A DNA stretch of 17,469 bases. Source: RGIG3077 sp964490175 (GTDB lineage Bacteria; Bacillota; Clostridia; Oscillospirales; Ruminococcaceae). Of the stretch, positions 1 to 7,833 are shown in pieces (position 1 is the first letter of the stretch; each line of letters begins with the position of its first letter). Location: assembly GCA_964490175.1 (NCBI GenBank), contig CAZBAI010000028.1, positions 1 to 17,469 of the forward strand. Reading direction: 5' to 3'. Made by a program: the position numbers and the translations under genes. Below the pieces are notes generated by a model. The model was not told the DNA's origin and did not search any database. It saw nothing but the letters and a program-made list of their open reading frames with translations.

Positions 1-258
1 CTTTGCGTAGATTGTAAGAGTTTTTCCGTCAACAGTGATTGTACCTGCTTCGTCATCTGCTTCAACAGTGTGAAGATTTTCGCCGATTGTTCCGCAGTAT
101 CCGCCCTGAGCGGTATCATACTTGAGGAGCTGAGCAAGCATTGAGGGCTTTGTAAGGTCGTTGATAGCAACTACCTCGTAGCCATCGGCACCAAACATCT
201 GTCTGAATGCAAGACGACCGATACGTCCGAATCCGTTAATTGCAACTTTAACTGACAT
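1..258 (-). CDS. gap: Glyceraldehyde-3-phosphate dehydrogenase, N-terminal part (cut by window edge)
   Basis: This glycolytic enzyme oxidises glyceraldehyde 3-phosphate to 1,3-bisphosphoglycerate with NAD+ in the cytoplasm. Reading the minus strand from the ATG at 258 gives 86 residues with no stop. They begin MSVKVAINGFGRIGRLAFRQ, the classical GAPDH NAD-binding Rossmann start with the NGFGRIGR motif. The downstream residues AINDL and LLKYDTAQGGY also match the family (usual form: NDL, LLKYDSxHG). The catalytic Cys lies in the missing C-terminal part. The start is supported by a strong ribosome binding site, CGGAGGA at 267-273 (minus), 8 nt upstream. A promoter is proposed at 326-354. The gene diverges from the PAS/kinase-like gene at 537. 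The identification is firm; only the C-terminal three quarters cannot be inspected. Confidence 0.96.
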   Translation of the reverse strand, partial: MSVKVAINGFGRIGRLAFRQMFGADGYEVVAINDLTKPSMLAQLLKYDTAQGGYCGTIGENLHTVEADDEAGTITVDGKTLTIYAK

Positions 259-325
259 AGTTAAAATCCTCCGTTTAAATTTTATGTTTTACGCAACCGG
301 AAAAATTTCGGTTACATTACTTTAT

Positions 326-354
326 ATTTTATACCAACATGAAGAAAAATTCAA
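326..354 (-). promoter_or_regulatory. Predicted sigma-A promoter for gap
   Basis: On the minus strand, TTGAAT (349-354) is followed by a 17-bp spacer and TAAAAT (326-331). Transcription would start near 319, giving a leader of about 60 nt. A stem-loop (293-299 paired with 309-315, 7 bp including one G-U) sits only a few nucleotides inside the predicted transcript. The boxes are good but not perfect matches, and the region is A/T rich, so other promoters are possible. Confidence 0.55.
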
Positions 355-454
355 GTGGTTTGTAAAAAATGTAACAAATTTTTCTTATTGCACAGAAAAA
401 TGTCCTTTCGGTGACAGCTTTAGGCAAAATAAAATAAAATTTTTCAAAATGGTA

Positions 455-483
455 TTCACTTATTGCAAATAATGTGGTATAAT
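455..483 (+). promoter_or_regulatory. Predicted extended -10 promoter for the PAS/kinase-like gene
   Basis: A perfect TATAAT (478-483) is preceded by TGG, making an extended -10 element. A 4/6 match to the -35 consensus, TTCACT, lies at 455-460 with a 17-bp spacer. The start point would be near 490. A CGGCA/TGCCG stem-loop (491-507) lies right at the transcript 5' end, ahead of the AGGAGG ribosome binding site at 520-525. Confidence 0.7.
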
Positions 484-536
484 CGGTTTACGGCATATTT
501 TTTGCCGAAAAAAACAGATAGGAGGCACTGTATATT

Positions 537-1550
537 ATGGAAGAATTGGAGATTATCAAAAAGCTTTATAAAACCTGCAAACGCCCTGTTTTGATTCTGA
601 GCAAAACCGGCGAAATTTTGTGGTGCAACCCTTGCGGCATGGCTGTAAATATGTCTAAATTTGCGCAGATAATTTCGAGAAATCTCGGTGTGCATGATAA
701 ATTTCATCTTAACAGCGCCTTAATCGGGGGCAGCTGTGAAATTACTTACTGTGATAGTATCGAAAACGGTGTGTATATTGCCGAGCTGTTTGCCGATAAG
801 GACGCCGATGATTTGAGAAAATATTCCGATATCGAATATCTGGATTCGGTTATAAGAAACGGTGTTTCTATGATATCAAGCAGTCTTCAGCTTGTTTATG
901 ATGAGCTGGGCGATAAGATTGACAACGAAGGCATAATGTATTTGAATAACGGTATGCTCGGATGCTATGATATGCTAAGGGGCACTGCAATGTGCCGTGA
1001 TGCAAAGCGTGCGGCGGTGAACAGCGGCAATAATATTGTTGATTTATCATGCCTTGTCGATGACCTTTATGCCGAGCTGAAAACGCTTTCGCAGCACATA
1101 CCGATTGAGTTTTCTTCACAAATCGAACCGGGGATTTTTGTGCAATGCAATTATGACATGATGTACGATGCAATTATATGGCTGATTATGGATGTGTGCC
1201 GAAAAAATGCAATTTCCGATTTGAAAATTTGCCTTGAAAAGCATAATGAAAATGCTGTGCTTTCCGTATTTGCGCAGGACAACCGCAGGATTTACAATGA
1301 CAACTCACTGCGCCTTTACCGTGATTTTGCCGATAATGCCGTGCGCACACGCAAATGCGTTGATAATTTGATTGTGGCTGCCGGCGCTGAGAAATACGGT
1401 GAAAACGGAATTACATTGCCAATGTGCGAAATTACATCGATTCCGTTTAAATCTCCTCAAGTGCGCTATAAAGGCGACAGGTTTTCAAAATCCAGAGTGA
1501 TTTTTTCGGATATATACAATCTTGATTATTTTGCAGCCAAGAAAGAGTGA
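537..1550 (+). CDS. PAS plus degenerate histidine-kinase-like signalling protein
   Basis: This 337-residue protein has no membrane segment or signal peptide, so it is predicted to be cytoplasmic. Residues about 1-95 resemble a PAS sensor domain (RPVLILSKTGEILWCNPCG, where a PAS core is expected). Residues about 98-165 look like the two-helix dimerisation domain of a histidine kinase. The segment YLDSVIRNGVSMI aligns by eye with the usual FLANVSHELRTPL, but Arg107 stands where the phosphorylated His should be. Residues about 175-300 resemble a HATPase fold (NYDMMYDAIIWLIMDV for the N box), yet no N-box Asn, DxGxG or GxGLGL motif is visible. I infer a pseudo-kinase scaffold or sensor rather than an active kinase. 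The start is supported by AGGAGG 11 nt upstream and by a clear promoter. The gene appears monocistronic and ends at a strong terminator. No partner response regulator is adjacent. The real family is not recognised with certainty. Confidence 0.72.
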   Translation: MEELEIIKKLYKTCKRPVLILSKTGEILWCNPCGMAVNMSKFAQIISRNLGVHDKFHLNSALIGGSCEITYCDSIENGVYIAELFADKDADDLRKYSDIEYLDSVIRNGVSMISSSLQLVYDELGDKIDNEGIMYLNNGMLGCYDMLRGTAMCRDAKRAAVNSGNNIVDLSCLVDDLYAELKTLSQHIPIEFSSQIEPGIFVQCNYDMMYDAIIWLIMDVCRKNAISDLKICLEKHNENAVLSVFAQDNRRIYNDNSLRLYRDFADNAVRTRKCVDNLIVAAGAEKYGENGITLPMCEITSIPFKSPQVRYKGDRFSKSRVIFSDIYNLDYFAAKKE

Positions 1551-1609
1551 TAATCTAAAGCGGACGAGTTTGTATTAAATGCGGTTTTGTCAGCTGAAAC
1601 AATTAAATT

Positions 1610-1650
1610 AAGGCAGACGGTTTTGAAAGTAAACCGCCTGCCTTGTTTTT
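1610..1650. terminator. Bidirectional Rho-independent terminator between convergent genes
   Basis: AAGGCAG (1610-1616) pairs with CTGCCTT (1638-1644). After one mismatch, CGGTTT (1618-1623) pairs with AAACCG (1631-1636), leaving a 7-nt loop. A GTTTTT tract follows on the plus strand. On the minus strand the stem is followed by TTAATTTAATTG, a weaker U-rich run. It separates the ends of the genes at 537-1550 and 1649-2860, and its tail touches the stop codon of the latter. Confidence 0.88.
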
Positions 1651-2860
1651 ATTTGTTTTCTTCGGGGAAATATTCGGAATAGGTGACGTTGGCGCTGTCG
1701 AAAATATATTCGAGAACCATCTCATAAAGCACAACCTGCCGCACGTAGTCTTTTCCGTATATCGCTTCGAGCTGCGTTACCGAGGTGATAATTTCTTTAT
1801 CTTCCTCGGAGGAGGAGCTTTGCCCGTTAAGCATGGTTGCGTTTTGATACATTGCGGTGTAATCATCGCTTGAATCCGATTCGGAGAGCGATTCACGAAT
1901 CAAATCGTCTACATATTCCTGCGCACGCCTGTCATATTCTTCATCGGAAATAGTAATATTTTCCTTTTTGGCAATAGCAAACAGAACGAGGTCTTCATAG
2001 ACGACGTTTGCGGCGTGTTCGTTGGCTTTTTCTTCGTAGGTATCTTTGCTGATTCCGAGATAGTCAACAAGCATCTCGTCAACGGTCATATCGTAATCTG
2101 CGGCGATATCTTCATAATAATCGTAATAATCCTGCTTTGCGTCGGCAAATTTGTCTTTCGGATATTCTATCAGAGTGCTGTTCGTGCACACTTCCATCCA
2201 AAGCAGAGTTTGCGCATTAGACATTGCCAAATCGTCATAATACGTACGCATTTCAAGCGTAAGCCCTTCGAGATATTCGTCATAGCTGGTATATCCGGTG
2301 ACTTCATAAACCAAATCATCGGTCATTCTCGGCATTGAAACCGCTGTAATTTCCTTAACGGTGGCTTCAAAGTCTGCCGTTTTTCCGATAAGGCTTTCAT
2401 CGACGTCGCTTCCCTCTTCAAATACGCCCTGAAAGGTTACGGTATCGCCGAGGTATGCGCCTACAAGCGCTTTTTCCGCATCGGCAAAGGTATCGCTGCC
2501 GATTCTGACCTCAAAATCTTCGGCGCTGTTGCCGTCATAAGCTTCACCGTTTATAGTGCCGACAAAATCAATCGTTACAATATCGCCTTGACGAATTTCA
2601 CGCTGAGTTATGTTGATTTCTTCGATATAAGAAGCAAAATCCGCTTCGATAACCTCTTGAATCTCCGATTCTTCAACGGCATAATAATCAAGCGTTACAT
2701 CAAGATTTTCATAATCGCCGAGCGTTATATATTTGCTCAGCTCATCATAAGTCATGTCAAAATAGCTTTTATCGTCTTTATTTGAGCAGCCGCTAAGCCC
2801 CGAGCAGGCAATGCCGAACGCAAGCAGGGCGGAAACCGGCCGTTTCATTTTGATAATCAT
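1649..2860 (-). CDS. Exported trigger-factor-like FKBP-domain lipoprotein
   Basis: This 403-residue protein is a predicted lipoprotein. Residues 1-25 form a signal peptide with a lipobox ending LSGC (lipidated Cys25), so it should be anchored on the outer face of the membrane. Residues about 44-85 (YITLGDYENLDVTL...) and the FKBP-type domain at about 90-172 (GDIVTIDFVGTINGEAYDG, then IGSDTF, ending TVKEI) match the peptidyl-prolyl isomerase segment of trigger factor. Residues 176-400 are helical and resemble the trigger factor C-terminal chaperone arms. The N-terminal ribosome-binding domain is absent and replaced by the export signal. The loop that in trigger factors usually reads F-[IV]-P-G-F-E is FADAEKA here, so isomerase activity may be weak or lost. 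The likely role is folding or quality control of secreted proteins. AAGGAA lies 8-9 nt before the chosen ATG; Met5 is an alternative start. The gene sits downstream of cellobiose phosphorylase, separated by a hairpin. Confidence 0.85.
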   Translation of the reverse strand: MIIKMKRPVSALLAFGIACSGLSGCSNKDDKSYFDMTYDELSKYITLGDYENLDVTLDYYAVEESEIQEVIEADFASYIEEINITQREIRQGDIVTIDFVGTINGEAYDGNSAEDFEVRIGSDTFADAEKALVGAYLGDTVTFQGVFEEGSDVDESLIGKTADFEATVKEITAVSMPRMTDDLVYEVTGYTSYDEYLEGLTLEMRTYYDDLAMSNAQTLLWMEVCTNSTLIEYPKDKFADAKQDYYDYYEDIAADYDMTVDEMLVDYLGISKDTYEEKANEHAANVVYEDLVLFAIAKKENITISDEEYDRRAQEYVDDLIRESLSESDSSDDYTAMYQNATMLNGQSSSSEEDKEIITSVTQLEAIYGKDYVRQVVLYEMVLEYIFDSANVTYSEYFPEENK

Positions 2861-2907
2861 TTTGTTATTCCTTTTGATTGTTGTGTGATAGGTATTTGCA
2901 AGAAACA

Positions 2908-2941
2908 GGCAGGAACTTTTAAATGCCTAAAAATTCCTGCC
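2908..2941 (-). terminator. Probable terminator after cellobiose phosphorylase
   Basis: GGCAGGAA (2908-2915) pairs with TTCCTGCC (2934-2941). The stem continues, after one C/A mismatch, with TTTTA (2917-2921) paired to TAAAA (2928-2932), leaving a 6-nt loop. Read on the minus strand, the hairpin lies 26 nt past the phosphorylase stop and is followed by TGTTTCTT, a poor U-tract. It may therefore attenuate rather than fully stop transcription into the lipoprotein gene, for which I see no convincing promoter of its own. Confidence 0.65.
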
Positions 2942-2967
2942 CAAAGCGGTTTAAATCGGGGCAAAGT

Positions 2968-5403
2968 TTAGCCCATTACAACTTCAACGGAGTGAACCTT
3001 TCCGTCGCCGAATACGGGAAGAACATTGCCTTCAATGCATTTTCCGTCAACAATTACAGAAGAAACGCCCTTTGAAACGTGGTTGGGATTTGTGAATGTG
3101 ATTTCGTATGTAGCGCCTCTGTAAGCACGTGTTACCTTAAAACCGTCCCACTCCTTAGGAATGCAGGGGTCAACGGAAAGACCGTCCCAAGAGGGAATAA
3201 TGCCGAGAATCCACTGTGAAATTGCGACAAAATTCCATGCGGCAGTACCGGTGAGCCATGAATTTTTCGCTTCGCCGTGGCGACCTGCGTCCTTGCCGGC
3301 AATCATCTGGGCGTAAACATAAGGCTCTGTGCGGTGGATATCGGAGATATCTTCAAGATATGCAGGGGCGATTTTTGAATAATATTCAAATGCCATATCT
3401 CCTCTGCCGACTGCTGCTTCCGCACAGATTATCCATGCGTTGTTGTGGCAGAAAATACCTGCGTTTTCTTTGTATCCGGCAGGATATGTCGAAATTTCGC
3501 CGTATTCGACATAATATTTTGTAAATGCGGGATTGTTGAGAACAAGACCGTATTTTGAATCAAGATATTTCTTTACGCTGTCAAGGGCAAGAATATCCTT
3601 ACCTTCTTCCTTGCCAAGACCGGACATGACCGCAAATCCCTGAGATTCGATAAAGATTTTGCCCTCTGCGCATTCTTTCGAGCCGATTTTCTTGCCGTAA
3701 TCATCATAAGCACGAAGGAACCATTCGCCGTCCCAACCGTCACGCATGATGGTTTGAGCCATTTTGTCGATAGCCGCCTGAGCCTTTTGAGCTTCTTCTT
3801 CATCGCCCATTTTTTTGCATATAGCGACATATTCGGGGCCTGCGTATGTAAACAGTGCGGCAACCATTACCGATTCGGCGACCTTGCCGTCTTTAGATTC
3901 TGTCGTCTGGAAGCTTTCGCCGGGGGTCATTGAGAAGCAGTTGAGGTTAAGGCAGTCGTTCCAGTCGGCTCTGCCCATCAAAGGCAAACCGTGAGGGCCG
4001 ACATTATCCGCAACGTGCCAAAAGCTTTGGCGCAAATGGTGCAGCATTGATTGTGCCTTGCTCTCATCGTTGTCATAAGGAACGGATTCTTCAATGATGG
4101 ACCAGTCGCCTGTTTCTTTAATGTAGGCAGCTGTTGAAAGAATCATCCACAGCGGGTCGTCGGAGAAGTTTCCGCCGACTTCGTCGTTGCCCTTTTTCGT
4201 TAAAGGCTGATACTGGTGATAGCAACCGCCGTCTTCAAGCTGTGTGGCTGCCAAATCAAGGATTCTTTCTCTTGCTCTTTCGGGGATTTGGTGAACGAAG
4301 CCGAGAAGATCCTGGTTGGAATCTCTAAAGCCCATACCTCTGCCGATTCCGCTTTCAAAATACGAAGCGGAACGTGACATATTGAAAGTGACCATGCACT
4401 GATATTGGTTCCAGATATTGACCATGCGATTGAGTTTTTCGTCATGCGATTCAACCGTATACTTGGAGAGAAGTGTTTCCCAGCTGTTTTTGAGAGCTTC
4501 GAGAGCTTCGTCGGCTTTAGCCGCCGTGTTAAAGCGGTTTATCATGGCATAAGCCTTGGATTTGTTCATTGAGCCGTCGGCGTTGAATTTTTCTTCATAA
4601 GCATTTTCAACATAGCCGAGAATAAACACAAGTTCTTTGGTTTCGCCGGGTTTTAAGGTTACTTCGATATAATGAGAAGCAACGGGCGACCAACCGTCGG
4701 CAACGGAGTTGTTGGGTCTGCCGTTCATAACGGTTTGAGGTGCTTCAAATCCGTTGTAAAGACCGAGGAAAGATTCTCTGTCTGTATCAAAGCCGTTGAT
4801 TTGAGCGTTTACGGAATAGAAAGCAAAGTGGTCACGGCGCTCTTTGTATTCTGTTTTGTGGAATATTGTAGAGCTTTCGATTTCAACTTCGCCGGTATTA
4901 AAGTTTCTCTGGAAATTTGTCGAGTCGTCCTGAGCGTTCCAAAGGCAAAATTCAAGGAATGAGAAAAGTTTAAAGCTCTTTTTATTGTCGCTTTCGTTTT
5001 TGAGAACAACTTTTTGAATTTCACCGTTGTAATCTTCGGGAACAAAGAAAGTAACCTCGGCGGAAAGGTCGTTCTTCTTGCCTTTGATTACGGTATAGCC
5101 CATACCGTGGCGGCATTCGTAAAAATCAAGCTCTGTTTTTACGGGTGACCAGCCGGGTGACCATACGGTGCCGTTTTCGTTTATGTAAAAGTAACGGCCG
5201 CCCATATCGACAGGAACATTGTTGTAGCGATAGCGTGTGATTCTGCGGAGCCTTGCATCCTTATAGAAGTGATAGCCGCCCGCCGTGTTGGATATCAGAG
5301 AGAAAAAGCTCTGCGTTCCGAGGTAGTTTATCCAAGGATAGGGCGTTCTGGGTGAAGTTATGACGTATTCCTTATTAGCGTCATCAAAATAACCGAATTT
5401 CAT
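2968..5403 (-). CDS. cbp: Cellobiose phosphorylase (GH94)
   Basis: This cytoplasmic enzyme splits cellobiose with phosphate into glucose and alpha-glucose 1-phosphate, saving ATP during cellulose-sugar use. The 811-residue product matches the Clostridium thermocellum enzyme closely, as far as I can recall, from MKFGYFDDANKEYVIT at the start to the VEVVMG-type end. Residues about 1-280 form the N-terminal beta-sandwich domain; the (alpha/alpha)6 barrel occupies about 310-720. The catalytic Asp is in GRADWNDCLNLNCF (DWND at 480-483, with Asp483 expected as the general acid). The substrate motif SGIGRGMGFRDSNQD and the phosphate-site segment TGTAAW are intact. I start at the ATG at 5403, not at the in-frame TTG two codons upstream, because family members begin MKFG and GGACGG lies 8 nt before the ATG. 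The gene has its own near-consensus promoter at 5496-5524. The upstream neighbour is an aldose epimerase on the same strand, which could supply the preferred sugar anomer. Confidence 0.97.
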   Translation of the reverse strand: MKFGYFDDANKEYVITSPRTPYPWINYLGTQSFFSLISNTAGGYHFYKDARLRRITRYRYNNVPVDMGGRYFYINENGTVWSPGWSPVKTELDFYECRHGMGYTVIKGKKNDLSAEVTFFVPEDYNGEIQKVVLKNESDNKKSFKLFSFLEFCLWNAQDDSTNFQRNFNTGEVEIESSTIFHKTEYKERRDHFAFYSVNAQINGFDTDRESFLGLYNGFEAPQTVMNGRPNNSVADGWSPVASHYIEVTLKPGETKELVFILGYVENAYEEKFNADGSMNKSKAYAMINRFNTAAKADEALEALKNSWETLLSKYTVESHDEKLNRMVNIWNQYQCMVTFNMSRSASYFESGIGRGMGFRDSNQDLLGFVHQIPERARERILDLAATQLEDGGCYHQYQPLTKKGNDEVGGNFSDDPLWMILSTAAYIKETGDWSIIEESVPYDNDESKAQSMLHHLRQSFWHVADNVGPHGLPLMGRADWNDCLNLNCFSMTPGESFQTTESKDGKVAESVMVAALFTYAGPEYVAICKKMGDEEEAQKAQAAIDKMAQTIMRDGWDGEWFLRAYDDYGKKIGSKECAEGKIFIESQGFAVMSGLGKEEGKDILALDSVKKYLDSKYGLVLNNPAFTKYYVEYGEISTYPAGYKENAGIFCHNNAWIICAEAAVGRGDMAFEYYSKIAPAYLEDISDIHRTEPYVYAQMIAGKDAGRHGEAKNSWLTGTAAWNFVAISQWILGIIPSWDGLSVDPCIPKEWDGFKVTRAYRGATYEITFTNPNHVSKGVSSVIVDGKCIEGNVLPVFGDGKVHSVEVVMG

Positions 5404-5495
5404 ATTCAAAACCGTCCATTTCTCCGCATTAAGTGCCTTTTTGCGGAATCTTTAGTTTTTGTGCGCCGGGCACTTGCGGCACATATACACAATAT

Positions 5496-5524
5496 ATTAT
5501 ACTTTAAAACACTTTATTTTTCAA
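5496..5524 (-). promoter_or_regulatory. Strong predicted sigma-A promoter for cellobiose phosphorylase
   Basis: On the minus strand, TTGAAA (5519-5524), a 17-bp spacer and a perfect TATAAT (5496-5501) place the start near 5489, with a leader of about 85 nt. A bulged stem-loop (GCCG at 5477-5480 with CGGC at 5465-5468, extended by TGT/ACA) lies close to the transcript start. A second short pairing, CCGCA/TGCGG, flanks the stretch just upstream of the ribosome binding site. No obvious catabolite-repression (cre) site was found by eye. Confidence 0.8.
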
Positions 5525-5586
5525 GATGTTTTATTGTATTCGAGATAGAAATATCAAGCGAAAAATTGAGCATTTTTCACAAAAAA

Positions 5587-6588
5587 TCACTTGACGGAAA
5601 ATTTTTGCCATGCGCAAAAGCTTTGGGCAGGGTCAATTTCACGGTAGCCGGTTACGGCACTGTCTGTTTTAAGGTTAGGCGAATTTATCATAGCGCTCAT
5701 AGGCTCGGGGCAGAAATAACCCTCAAAGCCCTGCTGATTCCAAAAAATCCAAAAGCCGTATTCATCGCTTGTTTCATACTCAATTCGGATTTTCGAGGCG
5801 ACATCCTCGGCGCAGACACCGTGAAAGGGCTTGCCGTCAAGCTGCATACTTTCGGCAAAATACATTTCGTTGTCAACAACCTTTAAAACCGGCTGTTTTT
5901 CGCCGTTTATATATTCTCTGTCATAATCGGTCAAATCAGGGAAGTTTTCCGTCGGCAGGCAGCGGCTGTCAAGCTCGCATCTTCTTCCGATGGGCGCTGT
6001 AAGGCGAATATCCTCCTGCCTTGCGCCATCGACAAACGGTGCGTTTATCGTAGTGTGTGTGCCGACGCTTATCGGCATTTTGCGCTGACTGAGATTTTCA
6101 AGTGTGAATTTGTGCAAAAGTCCGCTTTCATCAAGAGTAAATTCGAGAGTTGCCTTAAACTTTATCGGCAAAAAGCGGAAATACTCATCATTTTCATCAT
6201 AAAGGTAGCTGATTGTGCACTTGGCGCAGTTGTCACTTTCAAGCGATTCGATTTTGTAGGGTCTGCGATGCAAAAATCCGTGCAAGGTGTTGTTAAACGG
6301 CGCTTTTTCGTTGACGGGCAGGTGATATGTATAATCGCTTGCCTTTAAAACGCCGTTGTCGAGCCTGTTGGGAAAATACATTGTGGGAAGTCCCCAAATC
6401 TCAATCGAATCGGCGATTTCGTCGATAGGCTTATCGGCGTCAAAGCGGAAAACTTCAACGTTTTTTTGTGTTTGGCGAAGCCTTAAAACGTTTCCGCCGA
6501 GGGTGTGTGCGATGATTGCGGTGTAGCTTTCGCATGAAAGTTCAACGCATTCAAGCCCCTTGTGCAAAACTGTTTTTGCGGAATACAT
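5587..6588 (-). CDS. Aldose 1-epimerase (galactose mutarotase-like)
   Basis: This 333-residue cytoplasmic protein has the galactose mutarotase-like fold, whose members interconvert alpha and beta anomers of free sugars. The catalytic set is visible. His103 lies in NNTLHGFLHRRPY, matching the NxLHG signature, and His178 lies in VGTHTTINAPF, where the second active-site His is expected. Glu295 lies in YFCPEPMSAMINSPN, the position of the general base. The ATG at 6588 is preferred over the GTG at 6597 because AAGGAG (6597-6602) is 8 nt from the ATG but would overlap the GTG. The gene starts 18 nt after the transglutaminase-like gene, with its ribosome binding site next to that stop codon, so it is probably the last gene of the operon beginning at 9174. 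The precise sugar is unknown. Proximity to cellobiose phosphorylase suggests glucose or cellobiose, which is inference. Confidence 0.88.
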   Translation of the reverse strand: MYSAKTVLHKGLECVELSCESYTAIIAHTLGGNVLRLRQTQKNVEVFRFDADKPIDEIADSIEIWGLPTMYFPNRLDNGVLKASDYTYHLPVNEKAPFNNTLHGFLHRRPYKIESLESDNCAKCTISYLYDENDEYFRFLPIKFKATLEFTLDESGLLHKFTLENLSQRKMPISVGTHTTINAPFVDGARQEDIRLTAPIGRRCELDSRCLPTENFPDLTDYDREYINGEKQPVLKVVDNEMYFAESMQLDGKPFHGVCAEDVASKIRIEYETSDEYGFWIFWNQQGFEGYFCPEPMSAMINSPNLKTDSAVTGYREIDPAQSFCAWQKFSVK

Positions 6589-6606
6589 GGTGTTCACTCC
6601 TTATTG

Positions 6607-7794
6607 TTATTCAAGCTCAAAGCTGATTTTGATTATCATAAAATCTTCATCTGTCATATATGTAAGATTTGATTTTGAAATAGTGCCGTTTGAAAGTGTT
6701 GCGTTGGCATTGTCGATTATTTGCGCCATGTCGGTGTTTTCACTTGAAAAAAGGCGAACGACAGTGTCATCAAACGCTTCTTTGTTTGAAAATTTTACGG
6801 AAATATCGAAACTGTTTTCTTCCGCAGCGGATTTGAAAACCTGCGGCAGGCGGTTGCGTGCCTCCTCATAAGAATCATAAAGGCGGCCGGTGTAAACATA
6901 ATAATTCGCCGCTGTGGAATTTGCAACCGGAACGGTGAAACTGCTTTCGTCGATAATATGGTCTATGCAGATATCGGCTGTTGTTACATTGTGATAGGTG
7001 TGAGAAATGTAATCGTCAATCGGGGGATTGTACCTCGGGTCATCCCACGTCAAGTCGATATGATACCATTTTCCGTCGATTTCGACCATATTCCACATAT
7101 GGTCTTCATCGGCAACGCCCGTTACGATGATGCATTTTACTCCCACAAGGGTGCAAAGATACTGCATTGCACGAGAGTAGCCCTCGCACACGGCTTTGCC
7201 TTCGACAAGGCAGCCGTAGACGTTGTCGCTGTTTGCCGTTTCGGAGTATTCGCAGTTTGTTATTACGGTATCGTGAAAATAAGCGACGATATCGGTTTGC
7301 GACATATCAGCCGAAACGCCGTTTAAAATTTCATCGGCAGCACTGCGCACGGCGGTATTCATTTCCAGCGCCTGCTCGGCTGAAATCGCATAGTTGATTT
7401 CCACATCGATAACACGGCCTGTTTCGGTGTTGTAATTATAAGTATACTCTCTCGGCATATACAGCATATTGCCCGCCGAGGTGATAAGCAAGGCGGCATA
7501 AGCGTTTGCAAGCTCATCTTTAGTTGCCGAAACGCTTAAAGTAATCGGCGTTTCTCTGTCGCTTATTCCTTCGACAAGGTCAAGATATACGGTATATTCA
7601 CGGTCGGTAAGCTGCTCGTCGGCACTGATCGGATTGTCGATTTTTTCACGGCTTGCAAGGCTTTCCTGCGTGTGACTGTCATAGCTGTCCGAAAAGAAAA
7701 TATCTTTAAGCGAACAGCCGCAAAAAGTCGCTGCCAACATACACGACAGCATGACGGCGAAAGTTTTTTTCATTAGCTGCAATTTTTTTCTCAT
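6607..7794 (-). CDS. Transglutaminase-like (cysteine protease fold) lipoprotein
   Basis: This 395-residue predicted lipoprotein has the signal peptide MRKKLQLMKKTFAVML... with a lipobox-like FCGC, giving lipidated Cys27. After a polar linker, residues about 170-255 carry the transglutaminase-like core. Cys203 is in GKAVCEGYSRAMQYL, His232 in DHMWNMVEIDG and Asp247 in WYHIDLTWDDP, so the Cys-His-Asp triad is complete. In bacteria such extracytoplasmic domains act as peptidases or cross-linkers of proteins or peptidoglycan peptides; the substrate here is unknown. The C-terminal ~130 residues have no recognised domain. The ATG at 7794 has AAAGGGA about 10 nt upstream, and Met8 lacks such a site. 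The gene begins 39 nt after the CNNM/CorC gene and ends 18 nt before the epimerase start, consistent with one operon. Confidence 0.87.
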   Translation of the reverse strand: MRKKLQLMKKTFAVMLSCMLAATFCGCSLKDIFFSDSYDSHTQESLASREKIDNPISADEQLTDREYTVYLDLVEGISDRETPITLSVSATKDELANAYAALLITSAGNMLYMPREYTYNYNTETGRVIDVEINYAISAEQALEMNTAVRSAADEILNGVSADMSQTDIVAYFHDTVITNCEYSETANSDNVYGCLVEGKAVCEGYSRAMQYLCTLVGVKCIIVTGVADEDHMWNMVEIDGKWYHIDLTWDDPRYNPPIDDYISHTYHNVTTADICIDHIIDESSFTVPVANSTAANYYVYTGRLYDSYEEARNRLPQVFKSAAEENSFDISVKFSNKEAFDDTVVRLFSSENTDMAQIIDNANATLSNGTISKSNLTYMTDEDFMIIKISFELE

Positions 7795-7833
7795 CTGTGT
7801 GTTGTCCCTTTAAGGTCAGGCGATTTTGCCGAT

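Noticed and set aside
5404..5409. TTG start for cellobiose phosphorylase, giving two extra residues
   Set aside because: Family members start MKFG, and GGACGG has ideal spacing to the ATG but only about 2 nt to the TTG.
5545..5590. A terminator directly after the aldose epimerase
   Set aside because: Only an A/U stem (GAAAAAT/ATTTTTC) can be drawn, without a G/C-rich stem or a defined U-tract.
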